Source of the DNA: Nigrospora sphaerica
Taxonomy: Eukaryota > Ascomycota > Sordariomycetes > Amphisphaeriales > Apiosporaceae
DNA: 64,000 bases
Reading direction: 5' to 3'
Assembly (NCBI GenBank): GCA_018287875.1
Contig: JAGVVL010000025.1
Location: forward strand, 186,001 to 250,000
Notes under the pieces: generated by a model
Seen by the model: only the letters and a program-made list of their open reading frames with translations
Database searches by the model: none
Told to the model about the DNA's origin: nothing
Translations under genes and position numbers: made by a program
Shown here: piece after piece, positions 54,611 through 64,000 of the stretch
How positions within the stretch are numbered: position 1 is the first letter of the stretch
How the letters are laid out: every line of letters starts with the position of its first letter

Positions 54611-55045
54611 ATGGCTCCGGGAGTTGTCATCGAAGGCCTGAAAGCGACGATCATGGCTCTCGGCACCTATCAAGATATGTCCGTCACCACCAACTCCTCC
54701 AAAAGTCAGTTCGTGACAGTCCGGTCGGGCGGCAAAACAATTCAAGAATATTCCGATACAGGTGAGAAGAATTGGGTGGCCAATTACGTTATTGTCGCAT
54801 ATAAGTCGCAGTTGCCGCAAGGGCAATTGTGGATCCGTTTTTATACCACATTTATTCCTTCTGAGTCCGGAGAAATTGAAGTCATTTGCGAGTCTGAGGA
54901 AAACTCTGGAACAAGAGCTGCCTCTAAGCTCGCTTAAGGAGGGCCTTACCTGATCGCATCCCAAGGCTTCTTGATTATCGTCGCAGAAAACGGGGACGGC
55001 AATGACTTCAATGACGTTGTCGTCCAATCGTTTGGATCACTCTGA
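54611..55045 (+). pseudogene. LecB/PA-IIL-like calcium-dependent lectin gene with an internal stop
   Basis: From the ATG at 54611 the frame runs 108 residues to TAA (54935-54937), then continues in the same frame for 35 more to a TGA at 55043-55045. The continuation reads FLIIVAENGDGNDFNDVVVQ, strongly like the calcium/sugar loop of LecB-type lectins (EDGTDNDYNDAVV), followed by a short terminus. Upstream, TIMALGTYQDMSVTTNSS and LWIRFYTTF suit the beta-sandwich. These lectins bind fucose or mannose through two calcium ions. One ligand Asp position appears to be Gly here. The stop may be a C-to-T change of CAA. Without the tail no calcium site would form. No signal peptide is seen. Fragments of a related copy flank the transposon at 37596-41042. 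Confidence 0.6.
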
Positions 55046-55773
55046 TTTGCACCTGTTCGGCACACTACTATGAGTCCTTCAGCCAGTAGTCCCTGGCACG
55101 TGTTACAGGCTCTTGAGTTGGTGTGCAGGATTCCCATTGGGCTTAGGCGGAGAGGTTCGCACTGGTCAGAGAGAGGCATAGTGATAGGGCAGGGCAGAAA
55201 ACGAGATGAACGAAATGTCACATACATTCCTTCACGATAATTGTGAATCAATCTCATCATCCCCTACTAATGTGTGGTTAATTTAAGCTGGGTGTAAGTA
55301 GCATTGTTCTCGAGATTCTAGCTTTTGTTACATATGGAATAAAGCTACCATCCCGATACTATTCGTATCATCCGGTCGATTGACACCACGCACTGTTAGG
55401 TAAACAGGGTTTATGTTAAAGATACTCGGGTCAAACGTGGAATAACCAAATTCAGCAATTCGCATATATCCAATTAAAACCCTCCTGGGATGTGAACACA
55501 CAAAACACCCTTTCATCCCAGGTATCACCTTTAGTATTAATTCTGTTAGTAGCTCATAGTGATATCCATCATTTCACTATCCAAAATGCTGTTCCACCCC
55601 AGCGGCCAGTCTACAGGGAAAGAGTAAGCAATGACGATTTCGGCAGACAAATCATTAATCGTACATAGCTCTACTGCCTCAGACCTTCCAGGCCCACGCC
55701 TCGGCTTGGGTATTGAAAAAACGAGATGACGTGCCCTGGACTGCACCCAAGGGGGCAATTCCTAGCATCGAGT
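55046..55773. other. Intergenic, no gene seen
   Basis: AT-rich relative to the right part; short frames only. Confidence 0.45.
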
Positions 55774-56217
55774 TTACCGGCTCTTGGCGTAGGTTGCCGC
55801 GCCATCGATGATTTTGTCCGTGATGCCTCCTCCGCCGCCACCGCTATTGCTGTTCCCATGGTTGTTCCCGCTGCCGCCGCCCAACATGGAGCTGATCTTG
55901 CTGCCGAAGCCGCCGCCGCCAGACGAATTGTGGTTGTTGCCGCCGTGGTGGCCGCAGCCGTTGTTGTTGCCGTTGCTGCAGCAGCAGCCGCCGCTGCCGC
56001 CGCCGCCCATGTTATTATTATATCCGCCGCCCATGCTGCTGCCACCCATGTTGCTGTTATATCCGCCGCCCATGCCGCTGCCGCCCATGTTGCTGTTATA
56101 TCCGCCGCCCATGCCGCTACCTCTCATGCCACTGCTCATGCCACCTAAAAAATACGCGTTAGTTCGTGATCGATAGCACAGGTTGTAGCAGGCAGAGTTA
56201 CCATGGTTGCCGTGCAT
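55774..56217 (-). CDS. Gly/Asn/Ser-rich repeat protein, two exons
   Basis: Exons 56217-56202 and 56144-55774 (intron GTAACT...TTTTAG) give 128 residues starting MHGNHGGMSSGM. The centre has three tandem 12-residue units (GMGGGYNSNMGG) coded by near-identical 36-base repeats (about 56010-56117). Then come a CCC cluster, His/Asn/Gly stretches and a C-terminal GITDKIIDGAATYAKSR that can form an amphipathic helix. No signal peptide is evident. Such low-complexity proteins may be structural or phase-separating; function is unknown. The long plus-strand frames over it are Pro/Ala-rich mirror images. Confidence 0.65.
   Translation of the reverse strand: MHGNHGNSACYNLCYRSRTNAYFLGGMSSGMRGSGMGGGYNSNMGGSGMGGGYNSNMGGSSMGGGYNNNMGGGGSGGCCCSNGNNNGCGHHGGNNHNSSGGGGFGSKISSMLGGGSGNNHGNSNSGGGGGGITDKIIDGAATYAKSR
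56010..56117. repeat. Three tandem 36-bp repeats
   Basis: Units of the form CCGCCGCCCATGCTGCTGCC with ATGTTGCTGTTATAT recur three times and encode the MGGGYNSN units of the Gly-rich protein. Repeat number may vary between strains. Confidence 0.8.
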
Positions 56218-57694
56218 TTTGGTTCCTTCGATGTATTATTACGAGGGGAACAGGGAGTTTTGAATAGAGTGGACCTGGAAACTGCTTTCTGTAGTAGAAT
56301 GAGGCTTGCGTAGAGTTGCCGACTGTGCTGATAAGCAGAGAGTCGCTATTTCTTTGCCAGGCTCAGAGGTAGAGAGTTATTTATACGCGATTTTGCCAAG
56401 AACCGGGAGGTAGATGACTTCATCGTGTCCGTCATACCTATACCACCGTACAGCACTTCCTGGTACTATCTGGGGGACCCATGACACCGATCGAGAGAGA
56501 CCCACGGACGTCAGTTGCCGGGGAACTTGGCAGGCCGCCCGATAGCGGGAGGGCGTCACCCCCATTCCCAAGCCGGCATTCCACGACCCATCTCGTGCTA
56601 CGCTCGATCCGGGATCCTTGGATCCCCAGGTAAGTCCGCCCACCAGCCTGGGCGACGCATCCATAGGTCCGTTGGCCCGTTTTCCCCACCTCGCTGCTGG
56701 GGGCTGGAAGCCGATTATCCGTTGTGTGGGCGTAGCTTGTCGGGCCTCTTGGCGAGGCGGCTCGGCAGCTCGGCAACGGGTAGTTACGCGGCCTGACGTA
56801 CTTTTTGCGGGCCGGTTTTCTTTCTCCCCCGAAGCTGCAGTCATGGCTGGTTAATAAACCAGCCGCGTCTTGTTGGTCACCAAACCCTGTTTTCACGACA
56901 ATGAAGCCAATGTGCTGGGTACCGTAGATATCTACGTGTTGCATCCCGTGGTTATGATAGCCTTGTGCATGGAAATGCCGAGGCACCAATAGATGGTACC
57001 CGCCCCACACTGTCCTATGTGTGCGTGCGTACCTCTAAGAAACACGGAGTACCTGAATTACAAACCCACTGCCTTCGTGGCGACGTACTCCGGATATACA
57101 AAAACAGAGAGAAATGGTACGTCTGGTAGGGACACGGACGAAAAGCAAACGAGAGCCCACCAATCACACCTCCGGGACCCCGGGAAAGAGTTATACCTTG
57201 GCCAAACCCCCTATTCCTGTATCGGACAACATCTTTAATTCCATCCACCCCAGTAAGGTCAAGTAGGTATACAAGCTCGCACCCAGGATTAAAAGGGAAC
57301 AGGCATACGTGTGATGTCATGGAAATTGAGTAGCTAGCTGTGTATCTGTTTTTTGGGGGGGGGGATGTCCGGCGCGAGATGTGGAAAGTACGTTGCACCA
57401 ACGGCGCGGCCGCCCACGTGATCTGGCGAGTCCTGACGACACGGTGCCCGCCCTTGACAAGCGTGGCGATGCGGGGTCCACGCGTACGCCCGCAACAAAA
57501 AGAGCGTCGAAGGGCGAGTGGACGACGACATATCCTGAAAACGGCGTCTCCGTCACGTCACGCCGCTCGCCGAGGGAACGGGACGGTGGTTCGCACGCGA
57601 CAGCCCATTGTTGTATTCGAGTTCGTCCGTATACAGAACCGAAGCCGAACTCGGCCTTGCTGCTCGGCGCCGCCCGAGGCTAGTCGTCCTGCCG
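56218..57694. other. 1.5-kb intergenic region
   Basis: No gene. A T/G homopolymer tract (TTTTTTGGGGGGGGGG) lies near 57350. Confidence 0.5.
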
Positions 57695-58474
57695 TCAGAC
57701 ATGATGGCCGTTGCCTATGCAGAAGGGTATGGGATACGTGGTGCTTGTGCACAGGCGAATAGTGCCTTCGACCCAGTTCAGGATGCCTTCGGTCTTGTCC
57801 GTGTAGGAGTCGGACCGAAAGGAGACATTATCGGGGTTGTATGTGCAGCCGGTCAGCAGGAAGCCTTCGATGCGACGGGTCCAGGGCTCGCTGACGACGA
57901 TACCGTAGTTTCCAGCCGGCACCTGGAAGAGGAAGTTGATGGACTGGGTCGAGGTCCACATGCGTGTGTAGGAGACGTCGATGCCTACGCTGATATCCGC
58001 GGTGAACGCGCCCACCTTGACCGAGCTCTTGACGCCTAAGGATAGCATGTTGGTGATGGAGTAGCCCTGCATGACGTTGGCCGTCGCCGTGGCCGCGAGC
58101 GCCGCTACCACGGGCGACATGGGCACGTCCGAGCCCAAAAAGTGGTCTTCCGACATGACTTGCACTTCGCTCGACTTTTCGCACTCGTCCTCGTCGCCAT
58201 TGGCCACCCTAGGGCCAACGAGGGCGCGTTCGGCTCTCTCCTGGAAGGTGCGGGTGGGCGGCGGAGCGAGCATTATGTCGCCCTTGGTGATCAAGTTCTG
58301 CCAGTCGTAGTCCTTGATGACTGAGTAGCCCTCACCGCCGAAAAGGACGACGTCATCGCTCTGGAAGGGCTCAGATGCGGCCTCGGACATTGGCGTAGAT
58401 GCCGGCGCAGGCCAAGCGACGGCTACCGCGATCCCGGCCGGGGCGAGAAGGCTAAAGAGATGATGGAAGTGCAT
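57695..58474 (-). CDS. Secreted effector-like protein of about 259 residues
   Basis: The inner ATG at 58474 gives a signal peptide (HFHHLFSLLAPAGIAVAVAW) and is preferred over the upstream 58606 start. The mature part has DDVVLFGGEGYSVIKDYDW, CEKSSEVQVMSEDHFLGSD, VPMSPVVAALAATATANVMQ, GYSITNMLSLGVKSS, VPAGNYGIVVSEPWTRRIEG and RLCTSTTYPIPFCIG at the end. The pattern is like a family annotated in Colletotrichum and relatives as celp0028 effector-like, recalled from memory. The beta-rich, Ser/Thr-containing middle recalls pore-forming-type folds, but that is speculation. A single exon and no breaks suggest it is functional. Confidence 0.75.
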   Translation of the reverse strand: MHFHHLFSLLAPAGIAVAVAWPAPASTPMSEAASEPFQSDDVVLFGGEGYSVIKDYDWQNLITKGDIMLAPPPTRTFQERAERALVGPRVANGDEDECEKSSEVQVMSEDHFLGSDVPMSPVVAALAATATANVMQGYSITNMLSLGVKSSVKVGAFTADISVGIDVSYTRMWTSTQSINFLFQVPAGNYGIVVSEPWTRRIEGFLLTGCTYNPDNVSFRSDSYTDKTEGILNWVEGTIRLCTSTTYPIPFCIGNGHHV

Positions 58475-59913
58475 GGCTGGCGGGGGCGTGGTGGGCTCCG
58501 AGACACTACGATGGGCAGAGCACGCGCGTGCGTCGGCTGAGAGAAGCAACAAAAAGGGGTAATGGACAGGCGCAGTCGGCTTCGCGGGCAATGGAAAGCG
58601 GAGCACGGCAAAGTCACGTCCAGCGGCCTATGTAAGGCCCGAGCTGCCAGGGGGGAGCGCGGAGGCCGCTCATCGATCGACGGTACGAGCGTCGACAGTG
58701 ATATGAACAGCCTCGCGGGAGCAAGGTTGTTGGGCGGGTACTGCCAGCCAGCCAGATATTCTAACTCGGCCCTGGCCACCTGGGAGGATCCACGGGGCAG
58801 CTGAGTATAGAGAGCCAATGGTCTGAGAACGTGTCCATAGACAGTGGCTCTCGTTGCCCGGGGAAATAAGGAGCCGGAAGGGAGGTGGGGATGGGCATGG
58901 GAACCGCTGTCGATTACAGTGCGGCCTGACCAGTAATGGGACGAGGCGGCCCTGGCGAGGACGGGACGGCCTAGCGACGGCTATGGCGATGCAACTCGCC
59001 CTGGGCGGTTGAACCCAGCATCTCTGCCGTGCGGGGGGGACACGTGAGTCTTTGGAAAAACCCATCTTCCACTGAAACATTGGTCCGATAAGGAACGAAT
59101 GCACCAGCCGAGGCCGGAAGCAGGGATAATGCCCGCTTGCCGCAATATCGCCCTGGGCGGGAAAGCTTGTTCCGGCCATGTCCTTCTTCTGGTGCCAACT
59201 CAAAACCGGCATCCCGCAGCCAGACGCGACACGTGGGCTTTTGAAGCGTGTCGAAGCGTGTCCGTCATCCTCGTAGCCCGGAACCAAAAGGATCGTGGCC
59301 ACGGAGCACCCGGCGCTGCGAATAGTGCCAAGTTTGGAACTATAACACGTCGTGCTGAAAGAGGTCGAAAGAGCGATCGTGACCTTATCACCAGATCATG
59401 CAGACCCCACCCCCAGATTACAGGAATCCATAGAAAACAACCTTCCCCTCCCCTCGTGGTCGCCTGGAACTCTGTTAGAGTGGCCCTCCGTCCACCTGAC
59501 TTGCGCTTCCCCAGAGGCTCTCCCTCCCACCTCCTTGGACCCGGATCCCAGCCCTTGACTCGTGTGGATTCATGCAGAACGGACTCAGTCTGCTTATGAT
59601 GCAACGCCCTGAACTCGGTATATTGGTGGCGACCGGCGTTAGCCTCTCCGCCCTCTAGCTCCCCAGATTTTCCCTATAAGGCGAGGGGGGACATGGCGGT
59701 GCCAGTATTCTGGCCAACCCCTTTCTCCTCGTGGGCACACGACTAGCCGCGCGGTCCCATCGCCGTCGTTCCCATCGAGCTATGAAGCCGCGCACCGGCC
59801 AGCGGAGACGCCCTTCCAGCCCGAGCCTCGCCGGGCCCCTCCCCCATCGTTTCCCTCGTTTCCCCCTATTCGACGCCGAAAACCCAGCTGGGTGGGGTGG
59901 TGAGGCCGCCAGC
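58475..59913. other. 1.4-kb intergenic region between divergent secreted-protein genes
   Basis: No gene supported. It must contain two promoters, but no specific box stands out. Confidence 0.45.
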
Positions 59914-60482
59914 ATGCGCTTCTCCATCTTCACGTACCTCCCCCTACTTTCCTTCTTCATCTTCTACCTGGCAAGCACCGTGTAAGTCCACCCGCGTCCG
60001 CGTCCGGAAACCGCCGCGCCCATGGCTGACCATCCCCCCCCCCCCCCATCGCACAGCGCCGCCAACATGCACTACAGCTGCACTTGCCACAACGGCCAGA
60101 GCTACCACTGGCGCATCACTTCCCTGGCCTGCGAAAGGTACAACTGGAATAACTATCCGGTTCGTACACAATCCCGCCCCCTCTCCGAGGCCTCGTCTTC
60201 GGCTTGCCAAAACCCTACACTCACACCCCCTTGGCTTCTCAGTGGGGCACCGTTCACTACGACACGACGTTGGGACGGGTGAGTAGCCCCCATCGACCCC
60301 GCAGCATCGGCAGCTTTAACGCGGTGCTTCAGTGTATCTCCGACGACCCCACGGGGAAATCCGTAGCTGGAAAAGAGTGGGAGGAAATATGTAAAGAAAT
60401 TGCCAAGGGCGGGTATCCGTGTCAGAGGGGCGGAGGCAGATGCATCGCCCTCGCCAAGGAGGTCAGAGGCATCTGCGATTGA
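59914..60482 (+). CDS. Small cysteine-rich secreted protein, four exons
   Basis: Exons 59914-59981, 60057-60159, 60243-60278 and 60333-60482 join in phase for 118 residues. The signal peptide is RFSIFTYLPLLSFFIFYLAS. The mature protein begins HYSCTCHNGQSYHWRITSLA and has eight cysteines (C-x-C, then single Cys spaced to the last residue but one), enough for four disulfides. WGTVHYDTTLGR is a separate mini-exon of 36 nt. Intron 1 has a run of 14-15 C as its polypyrimidine tract. Size, Cys content and secretion fit apoplastic effector or antimicrobial-type proteins; no family is recognised. None of its exons is visible as a single long frame. Confidence 0.75.
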
Positions 60483-60875
60483 AAAGCAAGGATAACTGGC
60501 TACTATTCGATGAGAGAAAGGGGCCAAGAGTCAAGACGACGCCCGATCGGCCAATGAGGGTCGGAATGGAAGACAGTCATATCTCCTACCCTGGTCCCTG
60601 CACTTTGCCTCACATTCTTTGTATCTTATTCTACATGGGTCCGAAACTCTCCGGTCGCTGTTCATCCCTTGTCCGTAGTGCCATTAAATATACGAATATA
60701 GACTCGGTAGTCGTTGGACCATACGTCTCTTCAGATCCAACCGTACCGTTAGAACACCCTGTCTTCAACAGTGTGTCATTCTCCATTGCGGACAAACAGT
60801 CCCCCCCCCCTTCCCCCCTTCCCAAAATACCACTCCTGAGCTCCGACGTGCAGCCAAGTATAGTACGGGCTGCCG
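60483..60875. other. Intergenic between convergent genes
   Basis: No gene; 3' untranslated ends. A C-run lies at about 60802-60811. Confidence 0.45.
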
Positions 60876-62613
60876 TTAGTCTCCAGCCAGGAGGAACGCC
60901 GAGGATTCGGCAAGAACCCGCCTAAGCAGCACGCGCACCTCGGCCGCTTTGGCCATATCGCCAGCTTCGGCGCACCACGTTTCCAGGAGCGTAATATCGG
61001 GCACCACGTCGAGGCCGCGACGCATACAATCAAGCGGCACGGCCAAGTGTATCGTCTCCTCGAGGTACATGCGCGCCAGTCCGTGGTGCGGACTGGGCCC
61101 AGGCGCCTCATCCTCGAACTTGGCACGATGGTAAGCAGCAATGGCCCGCTTCGCCTGCCAACAAGAGTAGGCGTGGAAGGGACCCAGGGCCAGGTCCAGG
61201 ATCTCGTTGGCGAGGTGGCTCACCATGTCGGATCGCCAGCGGCTCTGCTGTCCCACGATACGGAGTTCGTAACAGAGCAGTGCCCGGAGCTGCCGCCTGC
61301 CGAGCCCGGGCTGTCGCTGCATGTACCGTAGGTGGTCGGTGTGATAGTGACTGACCAACTGGCTACTGAGCGTCGCAGTCGGCCCCGTGCTGAAGTTTCC
61401 AGGCGCAGGGAAGCCCACCAGCAGGCACGTCGTGTATTCTGGAAGACCGAGCTCCCCGTCAGGCGTCGCAGTCAACTGGCTCAAGATGTGGAGGAAGTGG
61501 TTTTGGAGTTTAGCAAAACCATGACTGCGGAGGAAGAGGTTGGTGGCTTGGTAGAGACTAGATACCGGGTCTTGGGCTCGCCGGCTATGTTGGGTATCGG
61601 CAAGGAACTGCCAGGCCGCCCCCAGCAGCTCCCCGCTCGTGGACAGGTGGGAGAAGAGGAAATGCAGCAGGGCGCACGGCGAAGGCTCCCGGGCCATCCA
61701 GTGGACCGAGCCCATGGCACGCCGCCGGAGGACGTCGAGCCTTTGCGCTTGCCTGTAGTGGTCAATCTGCTTGTCGTTGGTGAGGTCATAAACGAGCCCG
61801 CTGGCGGGGTGCATCTTGTAGCTATTGATGCGGTCCACAAGGGGTTCATGCTGGTTGCGGGCACCCCAGGCAAGGAAGCGCAAGGCGTGCAGGACGAGCT
61901 CCTGCGACAGGAGGTCTTCGGGGGCGCGAAGGTACTGCGGGGAATGGACGTCGGGCGCGGGCGGGGTGCTAGCGCGAATGTAGCCGGGCAAGGCGCCGGA
62001 CGTCGTCGCATCGGCGTCGGACTGGCGGCCGGCAATGGCAAAGCGCAGGTACCGGTCCAGCTCGACGACCTTCCCGTTCCGGTAGAAGGCGGTAGGCTTG
62101 CCCATGGCGCTGCGGGCAGCCTTCTCCCGCAGCATCACGGCAACGTCTTTCCGGTTGTTGTTCTTGACGAAGCGCCAGCCCCTGAACCTGGACTTGTACA
62201 TCTTGGCGCTACGGCATCCCGACTCAGCCTATCTTTTCTGGGGGCGTAATGACCAGACCTAGCCCTAGGGCGGGATGGCAGGCGGGAACTTACGTGGGCC
62301 TGAACCCATACTGTGCTTTCATCGTCTCCATGACCTCCTTCAGCGGCAGGCCTTTTTCGATGTAGAGACGATGGATGGTGGCTTTGTGCGACCTCCATAC
62401 CTCCTCGGGGTACTGTTCGCAACTTCTTTCGCTGGACGTCGGTGGAGACCGGCCCGCCGGCTCACTGCCGGTCGAAGGGGGTCGGAGAAGTTCTGCGCCC
62501 CCGGGGGGCGACTCGGCGGCCCAGGAAGCCTCGGAGAGCGCGTCCTGGCCATGGTCCTCTTCAGCACCCAGGCCGACCGGGCGACCGTGTAGCAGGACGT
62601 AGCTTTGGGTCAT
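60876..62613 (-). CDS. Clr5-domain protein, two exons
   Basis: Exons 62613-62294 and 62208-60876 (intron GTAAGT...CGTAG) give 550 residues. The junction restores PLKEVMETMKAQYGFRPTAK plus MYKSRFRGWRFVKN, which is the Clr5 domain (W-x-x-H...LY...LPLKEVM...GF...YK-x-R...W...KN) near residues 70-125. The domain is fungus-specific, named after the cellulose-response regulator clr-5, and is thought to bind DNA. The long C-terminal part is helical (LAMARMYLEE-like repeats) and may be a TPR-like region. A nuclear regulatory role is inferred. The plus-strand frame over it is a codon-bias mirror. Confidence 0.85.
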
Positions 62614-64000
62614 GGCAGCCGTGTTTGCAACGGCGGCGGCGGCAGCACAGCGGCGGCGGCAGCAGCAGAAGAAGCTATGCGCTTCTATACCAGCAATCCG
62701 ACGACGAGGGGGGGGGGGGGAAGGGGGTCAGGGCATATTTTGAGAGCGCCGTCGTCCACGTGGGGTGATTACGCGATGCGACTGTAAGCTGGCCAATGCG
62801 TGGGATTTTGGATTACGGCAGGGTGCCTGGGCCGACGACGGAGCCCAGCGTATCACCCAGCCACAGGGCTCAGGCTCACAAGGCCTCACAGGGCTCCTAG
62901 TTGGTAGTTTGCCGAAAGGACGCGCTTGGCTCCCACAAGGTGCAGGGTTCCGAGTTGGTTCTGGAAAGGGGGATGAGAGTTGCTTGGGTTCATGGCTGGA
63001 GTGTGGATGGATGCGAAATTGATGGGTTCCTCTCCTGGGGTGGCTGGACAGAGCGAGCGCAGCTTATCTGCTCAAGACACATAGGGATGGCTGGGCGACG
63101 GTTCAGAACCACCCCCGCATTTTCCGACAGGGCAGAGTTCTCAGCCGCAGGGCGCAAGAGCCCTGTCAGATCCAATGAATCCCGTCTTTTGCCTCCACTG
63201 CCTGCACTGCCCGCAATTTGAGCTGCATCCGGGATAGGATCGTTGCCCATGGCATTCCAAAGAGGCCTTTTCTGACTTAGGGTTCTGCCCGATGGGCTTC
63301 GGCATCGGAGATGCATTGCTTTTACTTCTCGAGGTAGCCGTGGAAATATCAATTTACCCCGAGCCCCGGCGAGTCCTGGGCAGCCCCAACCAACCTCGAG
63401 TGGAGACTTGGAAGTGGCGCTCGGGTAGTTCCATGACCCATCGGATGATCCTGCTCCCTTGGTCACAGGGCTCTCCCTACTGTACTGTACTGAGATGGGC
63501 CCGCATTTGATGGGACGGGATGGGATGGATGGGATGGCATTAAAGGGAGGATCCACCTCCTCGTCCCTCGCCCTTCCGACTCAACAGTAGCTGCGCAATC
63601 ACCACCAGCCGTTGGGGCATTGGTATTCCACCTTTTCCTATTGGACGCGTCGTTGTCGGACCGCACCAGTTGGTGCTGTCTGTCTTGAGCACCTCCGAGG
63701 TCTGCATCCCTGCCCATCATTATCATCAAACGCCACGCCCCGAACGACCCGCGGGTAAACCCCCACCCATGATGCTGTCATACCCCGCGCGGGTGCGAAC
63801 AAGCTCGGCATCGGCGGGAAGACCGTGAAACATGCCCGAGCCGACGCCATAGCGCTCTCGCCATCATCACCCCACCCAAGGTTCCACGCCTCCACGTCCA
63901 CCAACGGTGATGGCGGTATTTCAATGCCCTTCACGGGCCTTGGCTCATCTCTCCTAGAATTGCTTCCTCGTCTTCACCATCACCAGTGGGAGAGACTCGC
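62614..64000. other. Intergenic to right window edge
   Basis: No gene supported. GGC/CAG triplet repetition lies at 62631-62670, a G-run at about 62709-62720 and GGGAT repeats at 63511-63540. The start of a gene beyond the edge may lie outside. Confidence 0.45.

Noticed and set aside
55726..56176. Plus-strand Ala- and Pro-rich frames
   Set aside because: They are mirror translations of the Gly-rich repeat gene on the minus strand.
61332..62249. Plus-strand frame of 305 codons
   Set aside because: It is antisense to the well-supported Clr5-domain gene; the residues show no conserved motif.

Overview
This is nuclear DNA of a filamentous ascomycete (Pezizomycotina, probably Sordariomycetes). 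The evidence is short 45-105 nt introns with GTRNGT...CTRAY...YAG signals, Zn2Cys6 activators, fungus-specific secreted families (HsbA, PhiA, LysM, ascomycete laccase with a DSGI tail), and transposon relics full of C:G-to-T:A changes as left by RIP. All gene models below were made by reading frames and splice phases by eye, with no database search.

Left part (1-18.1 kb) is a regulatory and transport block. It holds a partial two-dinucleotide-fold flavoprotein, three Zn2Cys6 regulators (1515-3567, 5793-7238, 9047-10686), an NmrA-like NAD(P)-binding protein divergent from the second regulator, a secreted agmatinase-type ureohydrolase (seven exons), a MATE transporter and an MFS transporter. 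It could be a small metabolic or transport cluster, but no biosynthetic core enzyme is visible.

Middle part (18.2-42.2 kb) is an accessory, decaying region. It begins with a complete pogo/Fot1-like transposon (18253-20185) bounded by 32-bp inverted repeats and a TA duplication. After it come relics (an FG-GAP/VCBS-like frame, a B-box-like cysteine cluster), an intact CBM1 feruloyl esterase-like gene, two broken paralogues of an unnamed fungal family, broken secreted-protein, LysM and HsbA genes, and an intact 11-exon sterol glucosyltransferase-like gene. Next to that gene is a 3.4-kb, strongly RIP-like pogo element (37596-41042). Its transposase is split by a nested insertion of about 1.6 kb that contains a near-perfect long inverted repeat. 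Fragments resembling a calcium-dependent LecB-type lectin gene lie on both sides of this nest; a fuller copy lies at 54.6 kb.

Right part (42.2-64 kb) is GC-rich and sparse, with mostly secreted products: a GH78-like rhamnosidase, a PhiA-like wall protein, a three-domain laccase, two unnamed secreted proteins, the LecB-like lectin, a Gly-rich repeat protein, an effector-like protein, an eight-cysteine small secreted protein, and an intracellular Clr5-domain protein. The gene set suits a plant- or litter-associated fungus (inference).
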